DNA from: Candidatus Amulumruptor caecigallinarius | GTDB taxonomy: Bacteria > Bacteroidota > Bacteroidia > Bacteroidales > Muribaculaceae | DNA: 64,000 nucleotides | NCBI GenBank assembly: GCA_944321825.1 | Contig: CALUMU010000008.1 | Location: 1-64,000 of the forward strand | Direction: 5' to 3' | Part shown: positions 27,409 through 36,849 of the stretch, piece by piece | How positions within the stretch are numbered: the stretch's first letter is position 1 | Layout of the letters: each line of letters opens with the position of its first letter | The notes under the pieces: model-generated | Seen by the model: only the letters and a program-made list of their open reading frames with translations | Told to the model about the DNA's origin: nothing | Database searches by the model: none | Made by a program: the position numbers and the translations under genes

Positions 27409-28614
27409 ATGGACAAGAAGAAAAAAGTGGTTCTCGCCTTCAGTGGAGGCCTTGACACATCATTTTGCGCAAAATACCTCTCGGAAGACCTCGGCTACGA
27501 GGTGCATACAGCCCTCGCCAACACCGGCGGATTTTCCGACGAAGAGCTCGCCCGCATCGAAGAGAAGGCGATGAAACTCGGTGCCGCATCACATGCGTCG
27601 CTCGACATCACCAAGGATTACTACGACAAGAGCATCCGCTACATGATAGCCGGCAACGTGCTCCGCAACGGCACATACCCCATCTCCGTATCATCAGAGC
27701 GCATCTTCCAGGCCATAGCCATCATCGAATACGCCAAGAAAATCGGTGCCGACGCAGTGGCCCACGGCTCTACCGGCGCCGGCAACGACCAGGTACGTTT
27801 CGACCTGACATTCCAGATTCTCGCCCCCGAGATTGAAATAATCACCCCCACCCGCGACATGACCCTCACCCGCGAGTACGAAATAGACTATCTCCGCAAG
27901 CACGGCATACAGGACGATTTCAAGAAGATGGAATATTCCATCAACAAGGGACTCTGGGGCACTTCAATAGGCGGCAAGGAAACCCTCCACAGCGAGCAGA
28001 CCCTTCCCGAACACGCATATCCCAGCCAGGTTACAGCAACAGGCGAGGAGACACTGAAAATTTCGTTTGAAAAAGGCGAGATTTCAGCAGTCAACGGCAA
28101 GAAGTTCGACAACATGATCGATGCCATCCGCGCTATCGAAGCCGCCGGCAGCAAATACGGCATAGGCCGCGACATGCACATCGGCGACACCATCATAGGC
28201 ATCAAAGGCCGCGTGGGCTTCGAAGCCGCCGGCCCGATCCTCATCATCGCCGCCCACAAGATGCTCGAAAAGCACACTCTGACCAAGTGGCAGCAGTACT
28301 GGAAGGACCAGATAGGCACATGGTACGGCATGTTCCTCCACGAAGCGCAGTATCTCGAACCCGTCATGCGCGACATGGAGAAATTCCTCGAAAGCAGCCA
28401 GCAGAACGTCACCGGCACCGTAGAAATCACACTCCGTCCTCTCGGCTATACGCTCGTAGGCGTTGATTCGCCCTATGACCTGATGAAGACCGATTTCGGC
28501 GAATACGGCGAGGTCAACAAGGCTTGGAGCGCGGACGATGTCAAGGGCTTCACCAAGATTCTCGGCAACCAGATGAAGATTTTCTACAACGTCCAGAACC
28601 GCAACAACAAGTGA
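27409..28614 (+). CDS. argG: Argininosuccinate synthase
   Basis: This 401-residue enzyme joins citrulline and aspartate with ATP. The N-terminal PP-motif is AFSGGLDTSFCAKYL; HGSTGAGNDQVRF and EYSINKGLWGTS are further family blocks. It is the short, ~400-residue type rather than the 447-residue E. coli type. Its stop overlaps the GTG start of argC (GTGA), indicating translational coupling. Confidence 0.96.
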   Translation: MDKKKKVVLAFSGGLDTSFCAKYLSEDLGYEVHTALANTGGFSDEELARIEEKAMKLGAASHASLDITKDYYDKSIRYMIAGNVLRNGTYPISVSSERIFQAIAIIEYAKKIGADAVAHGSTGAGNDQVRFDLTFQILAPEIEIITPTRDMTLTREYEIDYLRKHGIQDDFKKMEYSINKGLWGTSIGGKETLHSEQTLPEHAYPSQVTATGEETLKISFEKGEISAVNGKKFDNMIDAIRAIEAAGSKYGIGRDMHIGDTIIGIKGRVGFEAAGPILIIAAHKMLEKHTLTKWQQYWKDQIGTWYGMFLHEAQYLEPVMRDMEKFLESSQQNVTGTVEITLRPLGYTLVGVDSPYDLMKTDFGEYGEVNKAWSADDVKGFTKILGNQMKIFYNVQNRNNK

Positions 28615-29573
28615 TACGCGCAGGCATCATCGGAGGTGCCGGCTACACTGCCGGCGAACTTCTCCGCATACTCATCAACCACCCCGAGGTGCAGATAGAG
28701 TGGGTACACTCTACCAGCAACGCCGGCAACCCTGTCACCGATGTACACACAGGCCTCATCGGCGACACCGATTTGGTCTTTGCCGACGAGCATCCGTTGG
28801 ATAAGGTGGATGTCGTGTTTATGTGTTCGGGACATGGCGCAAGCTCCAAATTCTGGAGCGAAAACACCCTGCCGCAAGGGGTCAAGGTAGTAGACCTGGC
28901 ACAAGATTTCCGTGACGAATCCGAGGGGTATGTCTACGGACTTCCTGAAGCCAACCGTGACCGCATCAAAGGAGCCGACAAGGTAGCCAATCCGGGATGT
29001 TTCGCCACCGCTCTGCAGCTTGCCATGCTGCCGTTGGCAGCTGCCGGGATGCTCCACGGCGACATCAACGTCACAGGCATCACCGGCTCTACCGGGGCAG
29101 GTGTAAAGCCGGGAGCCACAACGCACTTCAGCTGGCGTACCGACAACATCTCGGTCTACAAAGCCTTCACCCACCAGCACCTCAAGGAGATACGCATGAC
29201 GCTCTCCCAGCTGCAAGCTGATTTCGACTCTCCGATTTATTTCGTGCCTGTCCGTGGCGACTTTGCCAGAGGCATATTCGCGATGGTCACTGTCGACACC
29301 GACCGTCCAGCCGACGAAATAGCCCGGATTTATTCCGATTTCTACGCCTCGGCGGCGTTCACCCACTACAGCAAGGCCAACATCGACCTCAAGCAGGTGG
29401 TCAACACCAACAAGGCTCTCATACATATCATCGAACACGAAGGCAAGCTGCTCATCCTGTCGGCTATCGACAACCTCCTCAAAGGGGCAAGCGGACAGGC
29501 AGTCCAGAACATGAATCTGATGTTCGGTCTCCCTGAGACAATGGGATTGCAGCTCAAACCCTCAGCGTTCTAA
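28611..29573 (+). CDS. argC: N-acyl-gamma-glutamyl-phosphate reductase
   Basis: The protein has 320 residues from the GTG at 28611, which overlaps the argG stop and puts the Rossmann start IRAGIIGGAGYTAGELLR at the N-terminus. A longer open frame from an upstream ATG at 28524 lies inside argG and is not credible. The catalytic cysteine is in VANPGCFATA and the C-terminal block LLKGASGQAVQNMNLMFG is typical. It reduces N-acyl-glutamyl phosphate to the semialdehyde with NADPH. The acyl group is probably succinyl in this organism (inference from argF'). Confidence 0.96.
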   Translation: MIRAGIIGGAGYTAGELLRILINHPEVQIEWVHSTSNAGNPVTDVHTGLIGDTDLVFADEHPLDKVDVVFMCSGHGASSKFWSENTLPQGVKVVDLAQDFRDESEGYVYGLPEANRDRIKGADKVANPGCFATALQLAMLPLAAAGMLHGDINVTGITGSTGAGVKPGATTHFSWRTDNISVYKAFTHQHLKEIRMTLSQLQADFDSPIYFVPVRGDFARGIFAMVTVDTDRPADEIARIYSDFYASAAFTHYSKANIDLKQVVNTNKALIHIIEHEGKLLILSAIDNLLKGASGQAVQNMNLMFGLPETMGLQLKPSAF

Positions 29574-29605
29574 AAGCAAGGTGTGTAAAACTCCTACTGA
29601 GACTT

Positions 29606-30736
29606 ATGAAACTTTTTGACGTTTATTCCCTCTACGACATAGAACCCGTGCGCGGCAAAGGCAACCATGTCTACACAGCCGACGGCACGGAGTACCTCGA
29701 CCTCTACGGAGGCCATGCTGTAATATCCATAGGCCACGCACACCCTCACTATGTGGAGGCTGTCAGCCGTCAAGTGGCGATGATGCCGTTTTACAGCAAC
29801 TCGGTGAAAAATTCGCTCCAGCAACGTCTTGCCGACCTGCTCGGAAAAGCGTCAGGCTATGACGATTACCAGCTTTTCTTAGTCAACTCCGGCGCGGAGG
29901 CCAACGAAAACGCCATCAAGCTGGCATCGTTTACCACAGGGCGCAAGAAAGTGCTGGCCTTCGACAAAGCATTCCACGGGCGCACATCCGCCGCAGTCGC
30001 CGCCACCGACAACCCCAAGATACAAGCTCCTTTCAACCGCACCGACAATGTGGAGTTCGCTCCGCTCAACGACATCGATGCAGTCCGCGACAAACTATCC
30101 ACCGGAGAGTTCGCGGCGGTAATCGTCGAAGGCATACAGGGTGTCGCCGGCATCCGCATGGTATCCGACGGTTTCCTCTATCAGCTCCGCGAAATCACCA
30201 AGGAGACCGGCACTCTGCTCATCATTGATGAAATACAGAGCGGTTACGGACGCACAGGACGGTTCTTCGCACACCAGCACGCAGGCATACGCCCCGACAT
30301 CATCACCGTGGCCAAAGGCATAGCCAACGGCTTCCCGATGTCGGCGGTGCTGATTTCGCCCGACATCAAGCCCGTCAAGGGTATGCTCGGCACTACATTC
30401 GGCGGCAACCACCTCGGATGTGCCGCAGCCATAGCCGTCCTTGAGGTGATGGAGAGCGAAAACCTCATCGACAACGCAGCCAAGGTCGGAGAATACCTGC
30501 TTGAAGAGCTGCGTAAGATGCCGCAGCTCAAGGATGTCCGCGGACGCGGCCTGATGATAGGAGTCGAGGTGGAAGGCCCGGCATCCGATGTCCGCAAGCG
30601 GCTGCTGTTTGACCACCGTATCTTCACCGGCGGTGCCGGCGAGCACACCGTGCGCTTGCTGCCCCCATTGACCATCACCATCGACGAGGCGCACCAGTTC
30701 ATCACCGAGTTTAAGAAATGTCTCTCTGAACTATAA
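29606..30736 (+). CDS. argD: N-acylornithine aminotransferase
   Basis: This 376-residue class III PLP aminotransferase converts the acylated semialdehyde to N-acylornithine using glutamate. Motifs are NSGAEANENAIKLA, AFHGRTSAA, IIDEIQSGYGRTG and the PLP lysine in TVAKGIANGFPM. It is shorter than E. coli ArgD (406) at the N-terminus, as usual for this lineage. Gaps to its neighbours are 32 and 19 bp within the arg operon. Confidence 0.95.
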   Translation: MKLFDVYSLYDIEPVRGKGNHVYTADGTEYLDLYGGHAVISIGHAHPHYVEAVSRQVAMMPFYSNSVKNSLQQRLADLLGKASGYDDYQLFLVNSGAEANENAIKLASFTTGRKKVLAFDKAFHGRTSAAVAATDNPKIQAPFNRTDNVEFAPLNDIDAVRDKLSTGEFAAVIVEGIQGVAGIRMVSDGFLYQLREITKETGTLLIIDEIQSGYGRTGRFFAHQHAGIRPDIITVAKGIANGFPMSAVLISPDIKPVKGMLGTTFGGNHLGCAAAIAVLEVMESENLIDNAAKVGEYLLEELRKMPQLKDVRGRGLMIGVEVEGPASDVRKRLLFDHRIFTGGAGEHTVRLLPPLTITIDEAHQFITEFKKCLSEL

Positions 30737-30755
30737 TCTCCTCCTAAAATTATCT

Positions 30756-31709
30756 ATGAAACGATTCCTCTCTGTCAACGACATAGGGCCTCTTGACAAG
30801 GCTGTGGCCGAAGCCCTTGAAATCAAGCGTGACCGATTCGCCTACCAGCATCTCGGACGTAACCGCACGCTGATGATGATATTCTTCAACTCCAGTCTGC
30901 GCACACGCCTTTCCACCCAGAAAGCGGCCATGAACCTCGGCATGAACGTGATAGTGCTCGATGTCAACCAGGGAGCATGGAAGCTCGAGACCGAGCGCGG
31001 CGTCATCATGGACGGAGACAAGGCCGAACATTTGCTTGAAGCCATCCCGGTCATGGGCTGCTACTGCGACCTCATCGGCGTGCGTTCATTCGCCGGCCTC
31101 AAAGACAAGGCCGAGGACTACGAGGAACGCATCATAGAGCAGTTCATCAAATATTCAGGCCGCCCGGTATTCAGCATGGAGGCCGCCACATGCCATCCGC
31201 TCCAGGCGTTTGCCGACCTCATCACCATAGAGGAATACAAGACCAAGGAGCGTCCGAAAGTGGTCATGACATGGGCACCGCATCCACGCGCCCTGCCACA
31301 GGCCGTGCCCAACTCGTTTGCCGAGTGGATGAATGCAGCCGGCTACGATTTCGTCATCACGCATCCCCACGGCTACGAGCTTGACCCTAAATTCACCGGC
31401 AACGCCCGCATCGAATACGACCAGGACAAGGCTCTCGCGGGTGCCGACTTCGTCTACGCGAAGAACTGGAGCGCATATGCCGACCCCAACTACGGCAAGA
31501 TACTCTCCACCGACCGCTCATGGACTGTCGACACAGCCAAGATGGCTCTGACCGACAACGCCTACTTCATGCACTGCCTCCCCGTGCGCCGCAACATGAT
31601 CGTCACCGACGATGTCATCGAATCGCCGCGCAGCATCGTCATCCCCGAAGCCGCCAACCGCGAAATCTCGGCGCAGACAGTCATCAAGCGTATGCTGGAA
31701 GCCCTCTGA
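30756..31709 (+). CDS. argF': N-succinylornithine carbamoyltransferase (Bacteroides type)
   Basis: This 317-residue protein belongs to the transcarbamylase branch that uses N-acylated ornithine. It has the variant carbamoyl-phosphate motif FFNSSLRTRLST in place of the STRT of ornithine transcarbamylase. It also has ATCHPLQAFADL and the C-terminal HCLPVRRNMIVTDDVI. The overall sequence closely resembles the characterised Bacteroides fragilis SOTCase (from memory). The specificity position around residue 90 reads DGDKAEHLL, so residue 90 is Ala where the B. fragilis enzyme has Pro and acetylornithine enzymes have Glu. A small residue there fits a succinyl substrate. Confidence 0.92.
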   Translation: MKRFLSVNDIGPLDKAVAEALEIKRDRFAYQHLGRNRTLMMIFFNSSLRTRLSTQKAAMNLGMNVIVLDVNQGAWKLETERGVIMDGDKAEHLLEAIPVMGCYCDLIGVRSFAGLKDKAEDYEERIIEQFIKYSGRPVFSMEAATCHPLQAFADLITIEEYKTKERPKVVMTWAPHPRALPQAVPNSFAEWMNAAGYDFVITHPHGYELDPKFTGNARIEYDQDKALAGADFVYAKNWSAYADPNYGKILSTDRSWTVDTAKMALTDNAYFMHCLPVRRNMIVTDDVIESPRSIVIPEAANREISAQTVIKRMLEAL

Positions 31710-31754
31710 CCGCACCACCGACACAACAAATCTACACCTATCTAACTACATACA

Positions 31755-32531
31755 ATGTCACCCGTCAAAGTTTTCAAAATCGGCGGAAACGTCGTTGACA
31801 ACCCTGAAGCCCTCAGCCGCTTCATAAGCGAATTTGCAACCATCAAATCACCGAAAATCCTCATACACGGTGGCGGCAAAGAGGCTACCCGGCTGAGCAA
31901 ACGGCTTGACATCCCCACCCAGATGATTGACGGACGCAGGGTCACAGACCGTGACACCCTCGACGTGGTTACGATGGTTTATGCCGGACTCATCAACAAG
32001 CGCATAGTAGCGGCTCTGCAGGCCGTGGGCTGCAACGCCCTCGGACTGACCGGGGCCGATGCCGACTGCATCCGCGCCACCAAGCGACCGGCAGCTCCTG
32101 TCGACTACGGTTTTGTGGGCGACATAAACCCTGCCGACATCAACGACCTCTACATAGAGTATGTACTCCGCCAGGACATCGTGCCTGTATTCTGCGCCAT
32201 AACCCACGACGGCAAGGGGAATCTGCTCAACTGCAATGCCGACTCGGTGGCATCATCGGTCGCCATCGCCACATCGCGCATAGCCCCGGTGGAACTCATC
32301 TACTGCTTCGAGCGCAACGGAGTGCTGCGTGATGTCGACGACCCCGGCAGTGTCATATCCATCATCACACCTTCAATCTATGAGGAGCTGCGCCGCGACA
32401 ACATCGTCGCCGACGGCATGATTCCGAAAATCGACAACGCCTTCAACGCCATCAACCGAGGAGTGGAAAGCGTCACCATCAAGCACAGCGATAACATCCT
32501 CTCCGACATAGGCACCACCATAACAGCTTAA
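31755..32531 (+). CDS. argB: N-acetylglutamate (or N-succinylglutamate) kinase
   Basis: This 258-residue amino-acid kinase (same length as E. coli) phosphorylates the gamma-carboxylate of N-acylglutamate. It carries FKIGGNVVD at the N-terminus, the glycine loop LIHGGGKEATRLS, and NCNADSVASSVA. Given the downstream chemistry its natural substrate may be the succinylated glutamate. Six bases separate its stop from the ATG of argE. Confidence 0.94.
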   Translation: MSPVKVFKIGGNVVDNPEALSRFISEFATIKSPKILIHGGGKEATRLSKRLDIPTQMIDGRRVTDRDTLDVVTMVYAGLINKRIVAALQAVGCNALGLTGADADCIRATKRPAAPVDYGFVGDINPADINDLYIEYVLRQDIVPVFCAITHDGKGNLLNCNADSVASSVAIATSRIAPVELIYCFERNGVLRDVDDPGSVISIITPSIYEELRRDNIVADGMIPKIDNAFNAINRGVESVTIKHSDNILSDIGTTITA

Positions 32532-32537
32532 TCCGTG

Positions 32538-33605
32538 ATGCTTGACGAAGCCATAGACCTGCTTGAGCACATGATTGCCACCCCCTCTGTCTCACGTGAC
32601 GAGGCGGCTGTGGCAACTCTTATCTATGAGCGTTTGGAAGCCTGGGGATTAGAGCCGCATCGCCACGGCAACAATATCGTAGCCAAAGCCCCGGCTTGGC
32701 AGTCCGGCAAACCGGTGCTGATGCTCAACGCCCACATCGACACGGTACGCCCTGCGGCTTCATACACCATCGACCCCTATAAGCCCCTCCGATGCGACGG
32801 GCGCATCTACGGCCTCGGCAGCAACGACGACGGCGCATCGGTGGTATCCCTGATCAGCGTGTTCCGCAAACTGCGCGATACGTCCCTGCCCTACAACCTG
32901 CTTCTGGCTCTGTCGGCCGAAGAGGAGGTAGGAGGCGAAGGGGGTATGCGCTTGCTTCTGCCCGCGCTGGCTCAGGAAGGGATAAAGATAGATGCGGCTC
33001 TCGTCGGCGAACCGACCGGGATGCAGCCGGCCATAGCCGAGCGAGGCCTGATTGTGCTTGACTGCGTTACACAAGGAGTAGCCGGTCATGCGGCTCGCAA
33101 TGAGGGCATCAACGCCATATACCGCGCCATGGCCGACATCGACATACTGCGCGGTTTCAGATTCGACCGTCAATCAGACATCCTCGGCCCAATCAAAGTG
33201 AGCATCACCCAGATAGAGGCCGGCAAGCAGCACAACACCGTCCCCGACACATGCCGCTGGGTGGTGGACGTGCGCACCACCGATGCCTATACCAACGAGG
33301 AGACATCCGAGATGCTACGCTCAGCCCTCAGCCCGCACACCACTGCGGCGCACCGCTCAACCCGTGTACAGGCCTCGGTCATACACTCCTCACATCCGCT
33401 GGTCAAGGGCGCAGTCGCACTGGGGCGCACTACGTTTGTATCTCCGACGACCTCCGACATGAGCCTCATGCACGGCATCCCGTCACTGAAAATGGGTCCC
33501 GGCGACTCGTCACGCAGCCACCGCGCCGACGAGTATATACTCGTCGGCGAAATCGAAGAGGCCATAGGCCTCTACACATCACTTCTGACTAATCTCAACC
33601 TCTGA
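32538..33605 (+). CDS. argE: M20 family deacylase, probable N-acylcitrulline/ornithine deacylase
   Basis: The protein has 355 residues from the ATG at 32538; a GTG codon just upstream would add one residue. It is a di-zinc M20 peptidase-fold enzyme with metal and catalytic motifs NAHIDTVRP, GSNDDGASV, SAEEEVGGEGG and VGEPTG. In an N-succinylornithine pathway the deacylation follows carbamoylation, so the expected substrate is N-succinylcitrulline. That is inferred from the operon. Confidence 0.9.
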   Translation: MLDEAIDLLEHMIATPSVSRDEAAVATLIYERLEAWGLEPHRHGNNIVAKAPAWQSGKPVLMLNAHIDTVRPAASYTIDPYKPLRCDGRIYGLGSNDDGASVVSLISVFRKLRDTSLPYNLLLALSAEEEVGGEGGMRLLLPALAQEGIKIDAALVGEPTGMQPAIAERGLIVLDCVTQGVAGHAARNEGINAIYRAMADIDILRGFRFDRQSDILGPIKVSITQIEAGKQHNTVPDTCRWVVDVRTTDAYTNEETSEMLRSALSPHTTAAHRSTRVQASVIHSSHPLVKGAVALGRTTFVSPTTSDMSLMHGIPSLKMGPGDSSRSHRADEYILVGEIEEAIGLYTSLLTNLNL

Positions 33606-33608
33606 TAA

Positions 33609-33801
33609 AAGTAACTCGCAAAAATTAGCTTGCATATAATTGTGAAGGATTTTCAAGATGATTTTTAAGTCAAACGATGGAGCTTAGCGAGCTAAGCGAC
33701 TGAGTGAGAGTGAAAAATCAGCCGAAAAGACGAGCAAGGATATGAAAGCCCGGAGGGTTACTTGAAAATTTTAATATATAACTAATTTTTGTGAGTTACT
33801 T
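33609..33801. mobile_element. MITE-like element in the arginine operon (193 bp)
   Basis: The ends are 20-bp inverted repeats with one mismatch: left AAGTAACTCGCAAAAATTAG (33609-33628), right its complement with G-to-A at one position (33782-33801). Inside is a perfect palindrome GCTTAGC-GA-GCTAAGC (33682-33697). No ORF is present. It fills almost the whole argE-argH gap and is unrelated in sequence to the elements at 17127 and 57225. Confidence 0.6.
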
Positions 33802-33807
33802 ATTATT

Positions 33808-35106
33808 ATGGCAAAACTCTGGGACAAAGGCTTCGAGCCTGACGCTCTGATTGAAAAATTCACCGTAGGCAACGACCGCGACCTCGACCTGCGCCTCGCC
33901 CGATACGACGTGCAAGGCTCCATGGCCCACATCAAGATGCTCCAGTCCATCGGGCTGCTCGAAAAGGACGAACTCGACAAGCTCCTTGCCGGGCTGGAGG
34001 AGATACTACACACCATCGAAGCCGGAGAGTTCCGCATCGAGGACGATGTCGAGGACGTACACTCCCAGGTGGAATTTCTTCTTACCCAGCGTCTCGGCGA
34101 CCTCGGCAAGAAAATCCACGCCGGCCGCTCGCGCAACGACCAGGTACTCGTCGACCTCAAACTGTTTATGCGCGACGAGCTGCGCACCATAGCCCAGGCT
34201 GTAGAGCGCCTTTTCAACCGTCTTCAATCCCTCAGCGAGCAATACAAGGATGTGCTGATGCCCGGCTACACGCACCTGCAGGTGGCGATGCCGTCATCGT
34301 TCGGCCTGTGGTTCGGAGCTTATGCCGAATCGCTGACCAACGACATGCACATGCTCGTGGCAGCATACAATGTCGCCAACCAGAACCCCCTCGGCTCGGC
34401 AGCCGGCTACGGGTCATCATTCCCGCTCAACCGCACCATGACCACGCAGCTTCTCGGATTCGCCGACATGAACTACAATGTCGTGGCTGCGCAGATGAGC
34501 CGCGGCAAGACCGAACGGGCCGTGTCGATGGCTGTGGCAGCCATAGCGTCCACCCTCGCCCACTTGGCCATGGACGTATGTATGTGGATGTGCCAAAACT
34601 TCGGTTTTGTAAAGTTCCCCGACGAGCTCACCACCGGGTCATCCATCATGCCCCACAAGAAGAACCCCGACGTATTCGAGATAATGCGCGGCAAGTGCAA
34701 CCGTCTGCAAGGTCTACCCAACGAAGTGGCACTACTCACCACCAACCTCCCCCTCGGCTACAACCGCGACCTCCAGCTTCTCAAAGACATCATCTTCCCT
34801 GCCACCGACGAGCTGGTCGACTGCATAGACATGGCAGAGTTCATGCTGCGCCACATCAAGGTCAATGACGACATACTATCCGATCCTAAATACGACTACC
34901 TCTTCACCGTGGAGGATGTCAACCGCCTTGCCCTCTCGGGTATGCCGTTCCGCGATGCTTACAAGACCGTGGGTATGCAGGTACAGCGCGGCGAGTACCG
35001 TCCCACCCGTACCGTCAACCACACCCACGAAGGCAGCATAGGCAACCTCTGTAACGACCGCATCGCAGCCAAGATGCAGCGCATCATGGAGGCTTTCAAG
35101 AAGTAA
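33808..35106 (+). CDS. argH: Argininosuccinate lyase
   Basis: This 432-residue enzyme (E. coli 457) splits argininosuccinate to arginine and fumarate. The fumarase/aspartase signature GSSIMPHKKNPD is intact, as are VHSQVEFLLTQRLG, AGRSRNDQV and GYTHLQVAMP. It completes the arginine operon, but the MITE-like element separates it from argE and could alter its transcription or translation. Confidence 0.97.
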   Translation: MAKLWDKGFEPDALIEKFTVGNDRDLDLRLARYDVQGSMAHIKMLQSIGLLEKDELDKLLAGLEEILHTIEAGEFRIEDDVEDVHSQVEFLLTQRLGDLGKKIHAGRSRNDQVLVDLKLFMRDELRTIAQAVERLFNRLQSLSEQYKDVLMPGYTHLQVAMPSSFGLWFGAYAESLTNDMHMLVAAYNVANQNPLGSAAGYGSSFPLNRTMTTQLLGFADMNYNVVAAQMSRGKTERAVSMAVAAIASTLAHLAMDVCMWMCQNFGFVKFPDELTTGSSIMPHKKNPDVFEIMRGKCNRLQGLPNEVALLTTNLPLGYNRDLQLLKDIIFPATDELVDCIDMAEFMLRHIKVNDDILSDPKYDYLFTVEDVNRLALSGMPFRDAYKTVGMQVQRGEYRPTRTVNHTHEGSIGNLCNDRIAAKMQRIMEAFKK

Positions 35107-35136
35107 CCGCCATAGAGGACTCCCTATCCCGCTCCG

Positions 35137-36204
35137 TTAGACATATCGGTCCATCATCTCTTCAAGCAGGGGATACACGTCATCGGGCGTGACCGAGTCC
35201 ATCAGTTCCCCATAGCTTTTCCCCGGGATTTCATCCGGGGAAATTTTTTGCAGGTACGATATTCCGGATGCAGGCGTGGATGTCTTCGGCAGCCATGTCT
35301 GCATCTCCCCCGAGGGGGAGAAAATCGCAAACGAAGGCTTACCCACCGCTTGCACTATATGACGCGCACCACCTTCGTTGCCGAAATAGAAGTCGCAACA
35401 CGCCGCCATCACCGCCATCTCGCGGATGCCACGGGCCTCTATGCCTATCTTCACGCACTCAGGCTCGCCGAGCCGGCGATACACTTCACGCGCCTCAGCC
35501 TCCTCATCACCGGGAGCATAATTGAATATCATCTGCACGTCGGGGCGGCGGGCTATCACCCTACGCAGAGTCTCCACCATGTAGTCCATGCGCCACCGCT
35601 TCCACGGGAGCTTGGCGGAGACACCCACGAGCATCACCTTGCGGGCCATATCAATGTCGCCTTCCCGCATCTTCTCCCTGAAGCGCAGCCGCTCGTCATC
35701 TGTAATATCAAGCGTGAAATCCTTGGAGTACTTCACATCGAAGTGCCGCTCGAGAGGGCGTAGCAGCAACAGGTCGCGCTCCACCATAGTCAAATCGACA
35801 GGCGAGGCATTGTCGGTGGCAGCATTGAGGAGCGGACGTGTGTACCATTTCTTACGTCCCAACCGCCACGGCGTGCGCAGCGACATCAACGAGAACAGCA
35901 GCGTCCTTACCGTAGACCGCTGGTCCACAATCATGTCATAACGCCCCTCGCGCACTGTCTTCCAAATCTTGCGCAGATAAGCCCCAAGCGGCTTGTTGTC
36001 ACCGGGAGCGAACCGTATCACACGGTCGATGTCGGGATGCCCTTCAAACAGCGGAGCTATGCCGCTGTTGAGCACCATGTCGATTCTTGCGCCGGGAAAT
36101 GTACGGCGCAGCGTGGTGCACACCGATGTAGCCAGCACGGCATCGCCTATCTGACGGAAACGGATAACGAGTATTCTCTGCGGAGCGGACGACTTGCGTG
36201 ACAT
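35137..36204 (-). CDS. Family 9 glycosyltransferase (heptosyltransferase-like)
   Basis: This 355-residue protein has the GT9 N-terminus ILVIRFRQIGDAVLATSVC and the C-terminal nucleotide-sugar site GNEGGARHIVQAVGKPSFAI. It also contains an SAKLPWKRW-type segment typical of heptosyl or related LPS-core transferases. It is cytoplasmic, facing the inner leaflet. The donor sugar is not known. It is convergent with argH and divergent from the DUF3127 gene. Confidence 0.9.
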   Translation of the reverse strand: MSRKSSAPQRILVIRFRQIGDAVLATSVCTTLRRTFPGARIDMVLNSGIAPLFEGHPDIDRVIRFAPGDNKPLGAYLRKIWKTVREGRYDMIVDQRSTVRTLLFSLMSLRTPWRLGRKKWYTRPLLNAATDNASPVDLTMVERDLLLLRPLERHFDVKYSKDFTLDITDDERLRFREKMREGDIDMARKVMLVGVSAKLPWKRWRMDYMVETLRRVIARRPDVQMIFNYAPGDEEAEAREVYRRLGEPECVKIGIEARGIREMAVMAACCDFYFGNEGGARHIVQAVGKPSFAIFSPSGEMQTWLPKTSTPASGISYLQKISPDEIPGKSYGELMDSVTPDDVYPLLEEMMDRYV

Positions 36205-36296
36205 ATTTTTATTTCAAGCGTATAAAGATTGGTTACGCCGACAAAAATAATCATAAATACCCATACCTCCTATCTCGTGCAATCGATTTTTTTTGC

Positions 36297-36304
36297 TATC
36301 TTTG
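36297..36304 (+). promoter_or_regulatory. -7 box of the DUF3127 gene
   Basis: TATCTTTG matches TAnnTTTG and predicts a leader of about 30 nt. The -33 region is weak. Confidence 0.5.
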
Positions 36305-36341
36305 CCTATTATTAACCTAAAACAAAAGCAAACCCCATCTC

Positions 36342-36743
36342 ATGGAAATCCAAGGTAAAATCATACTTGCCCTCCCCGAAATGACCGGCACATCCAAAGC
36401 CGGCAACCCCTGGAAAAAACGCGAATACGTCTTGGAGACACACGACAGTTTTCCCAAGAAAGTCCATTTCGACTTCTTCGGCGACCGTGCCGACCAATTC
36501 ATACTCAGCCCCGGCGATGAAGTGACTCTCTCGTTCGACATCGAGAGCCGCGAATACAACGGACGCTGGTTCACAAGCATACGCGGCTGGAAAGCCGAAA
36601 AGGTCGGAGCCGCTCCTGCAGCCGGAGCTCCCGTACCCCCCGCAGGCCCCGCCACCACATTCCCCGGCGGATATCCCGCGCCTCCCGCACCCACCGACCT
36701 CGCCCCAGGGGTGGGCGACGCCACCGAAGACCTCCCCTTCTAA
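36342..36743 (+). CDS. DUF3127 protein with SSB-like acidic tail
   Basis: This 133-residue protein has an N-terminal domain (1-88) made of beta-strands with MEIQGKIILALPEMTG, WKKREYVLETHDSFPKKVHF and GDEVTLSFDIESREYNGRW. This fits the DUF3127 family, a small predicted OB-like domain frequent in Bacteroidota. Residues 89-125 are a flexible Pro/Ala/Gly linker. The last residues are ATEDLPF, which closely resembles the DDDIPF tip by which single-stranded DNA-binding protein recruits repair and replication enzymes. A role in ssDNA binding or processing is inferred. Confidence 0.8.
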   Translation: MEIQGKIILALPEMTGTSKAGNPWKKREYVLETHDSFPKKVHFDFFGDRADQFILSPGDEVTLSFDIESREYNGRWFTSIRGWKAEKVGAAPAAGAPVPPAGPATTFPGGYPAPPAPTDLAPGVGDATEDLPF

Positions 36744-36849
36744 CAACACAGGGACGGACTTCCCTCCCTTGCCGACGCATCAGGGTCTCCCCCCTTTACG
36801 GATTCACAGGGACATTTTCTGACGCATACATTAATCCATAAGATACCGC

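Noticed and set aside
28524-28610. Upstream-extended start of argC
   Set aside because: The extra 29 codons lie inside argG and read as its shadow; the GTG at 28611 gives the family N-terminus.
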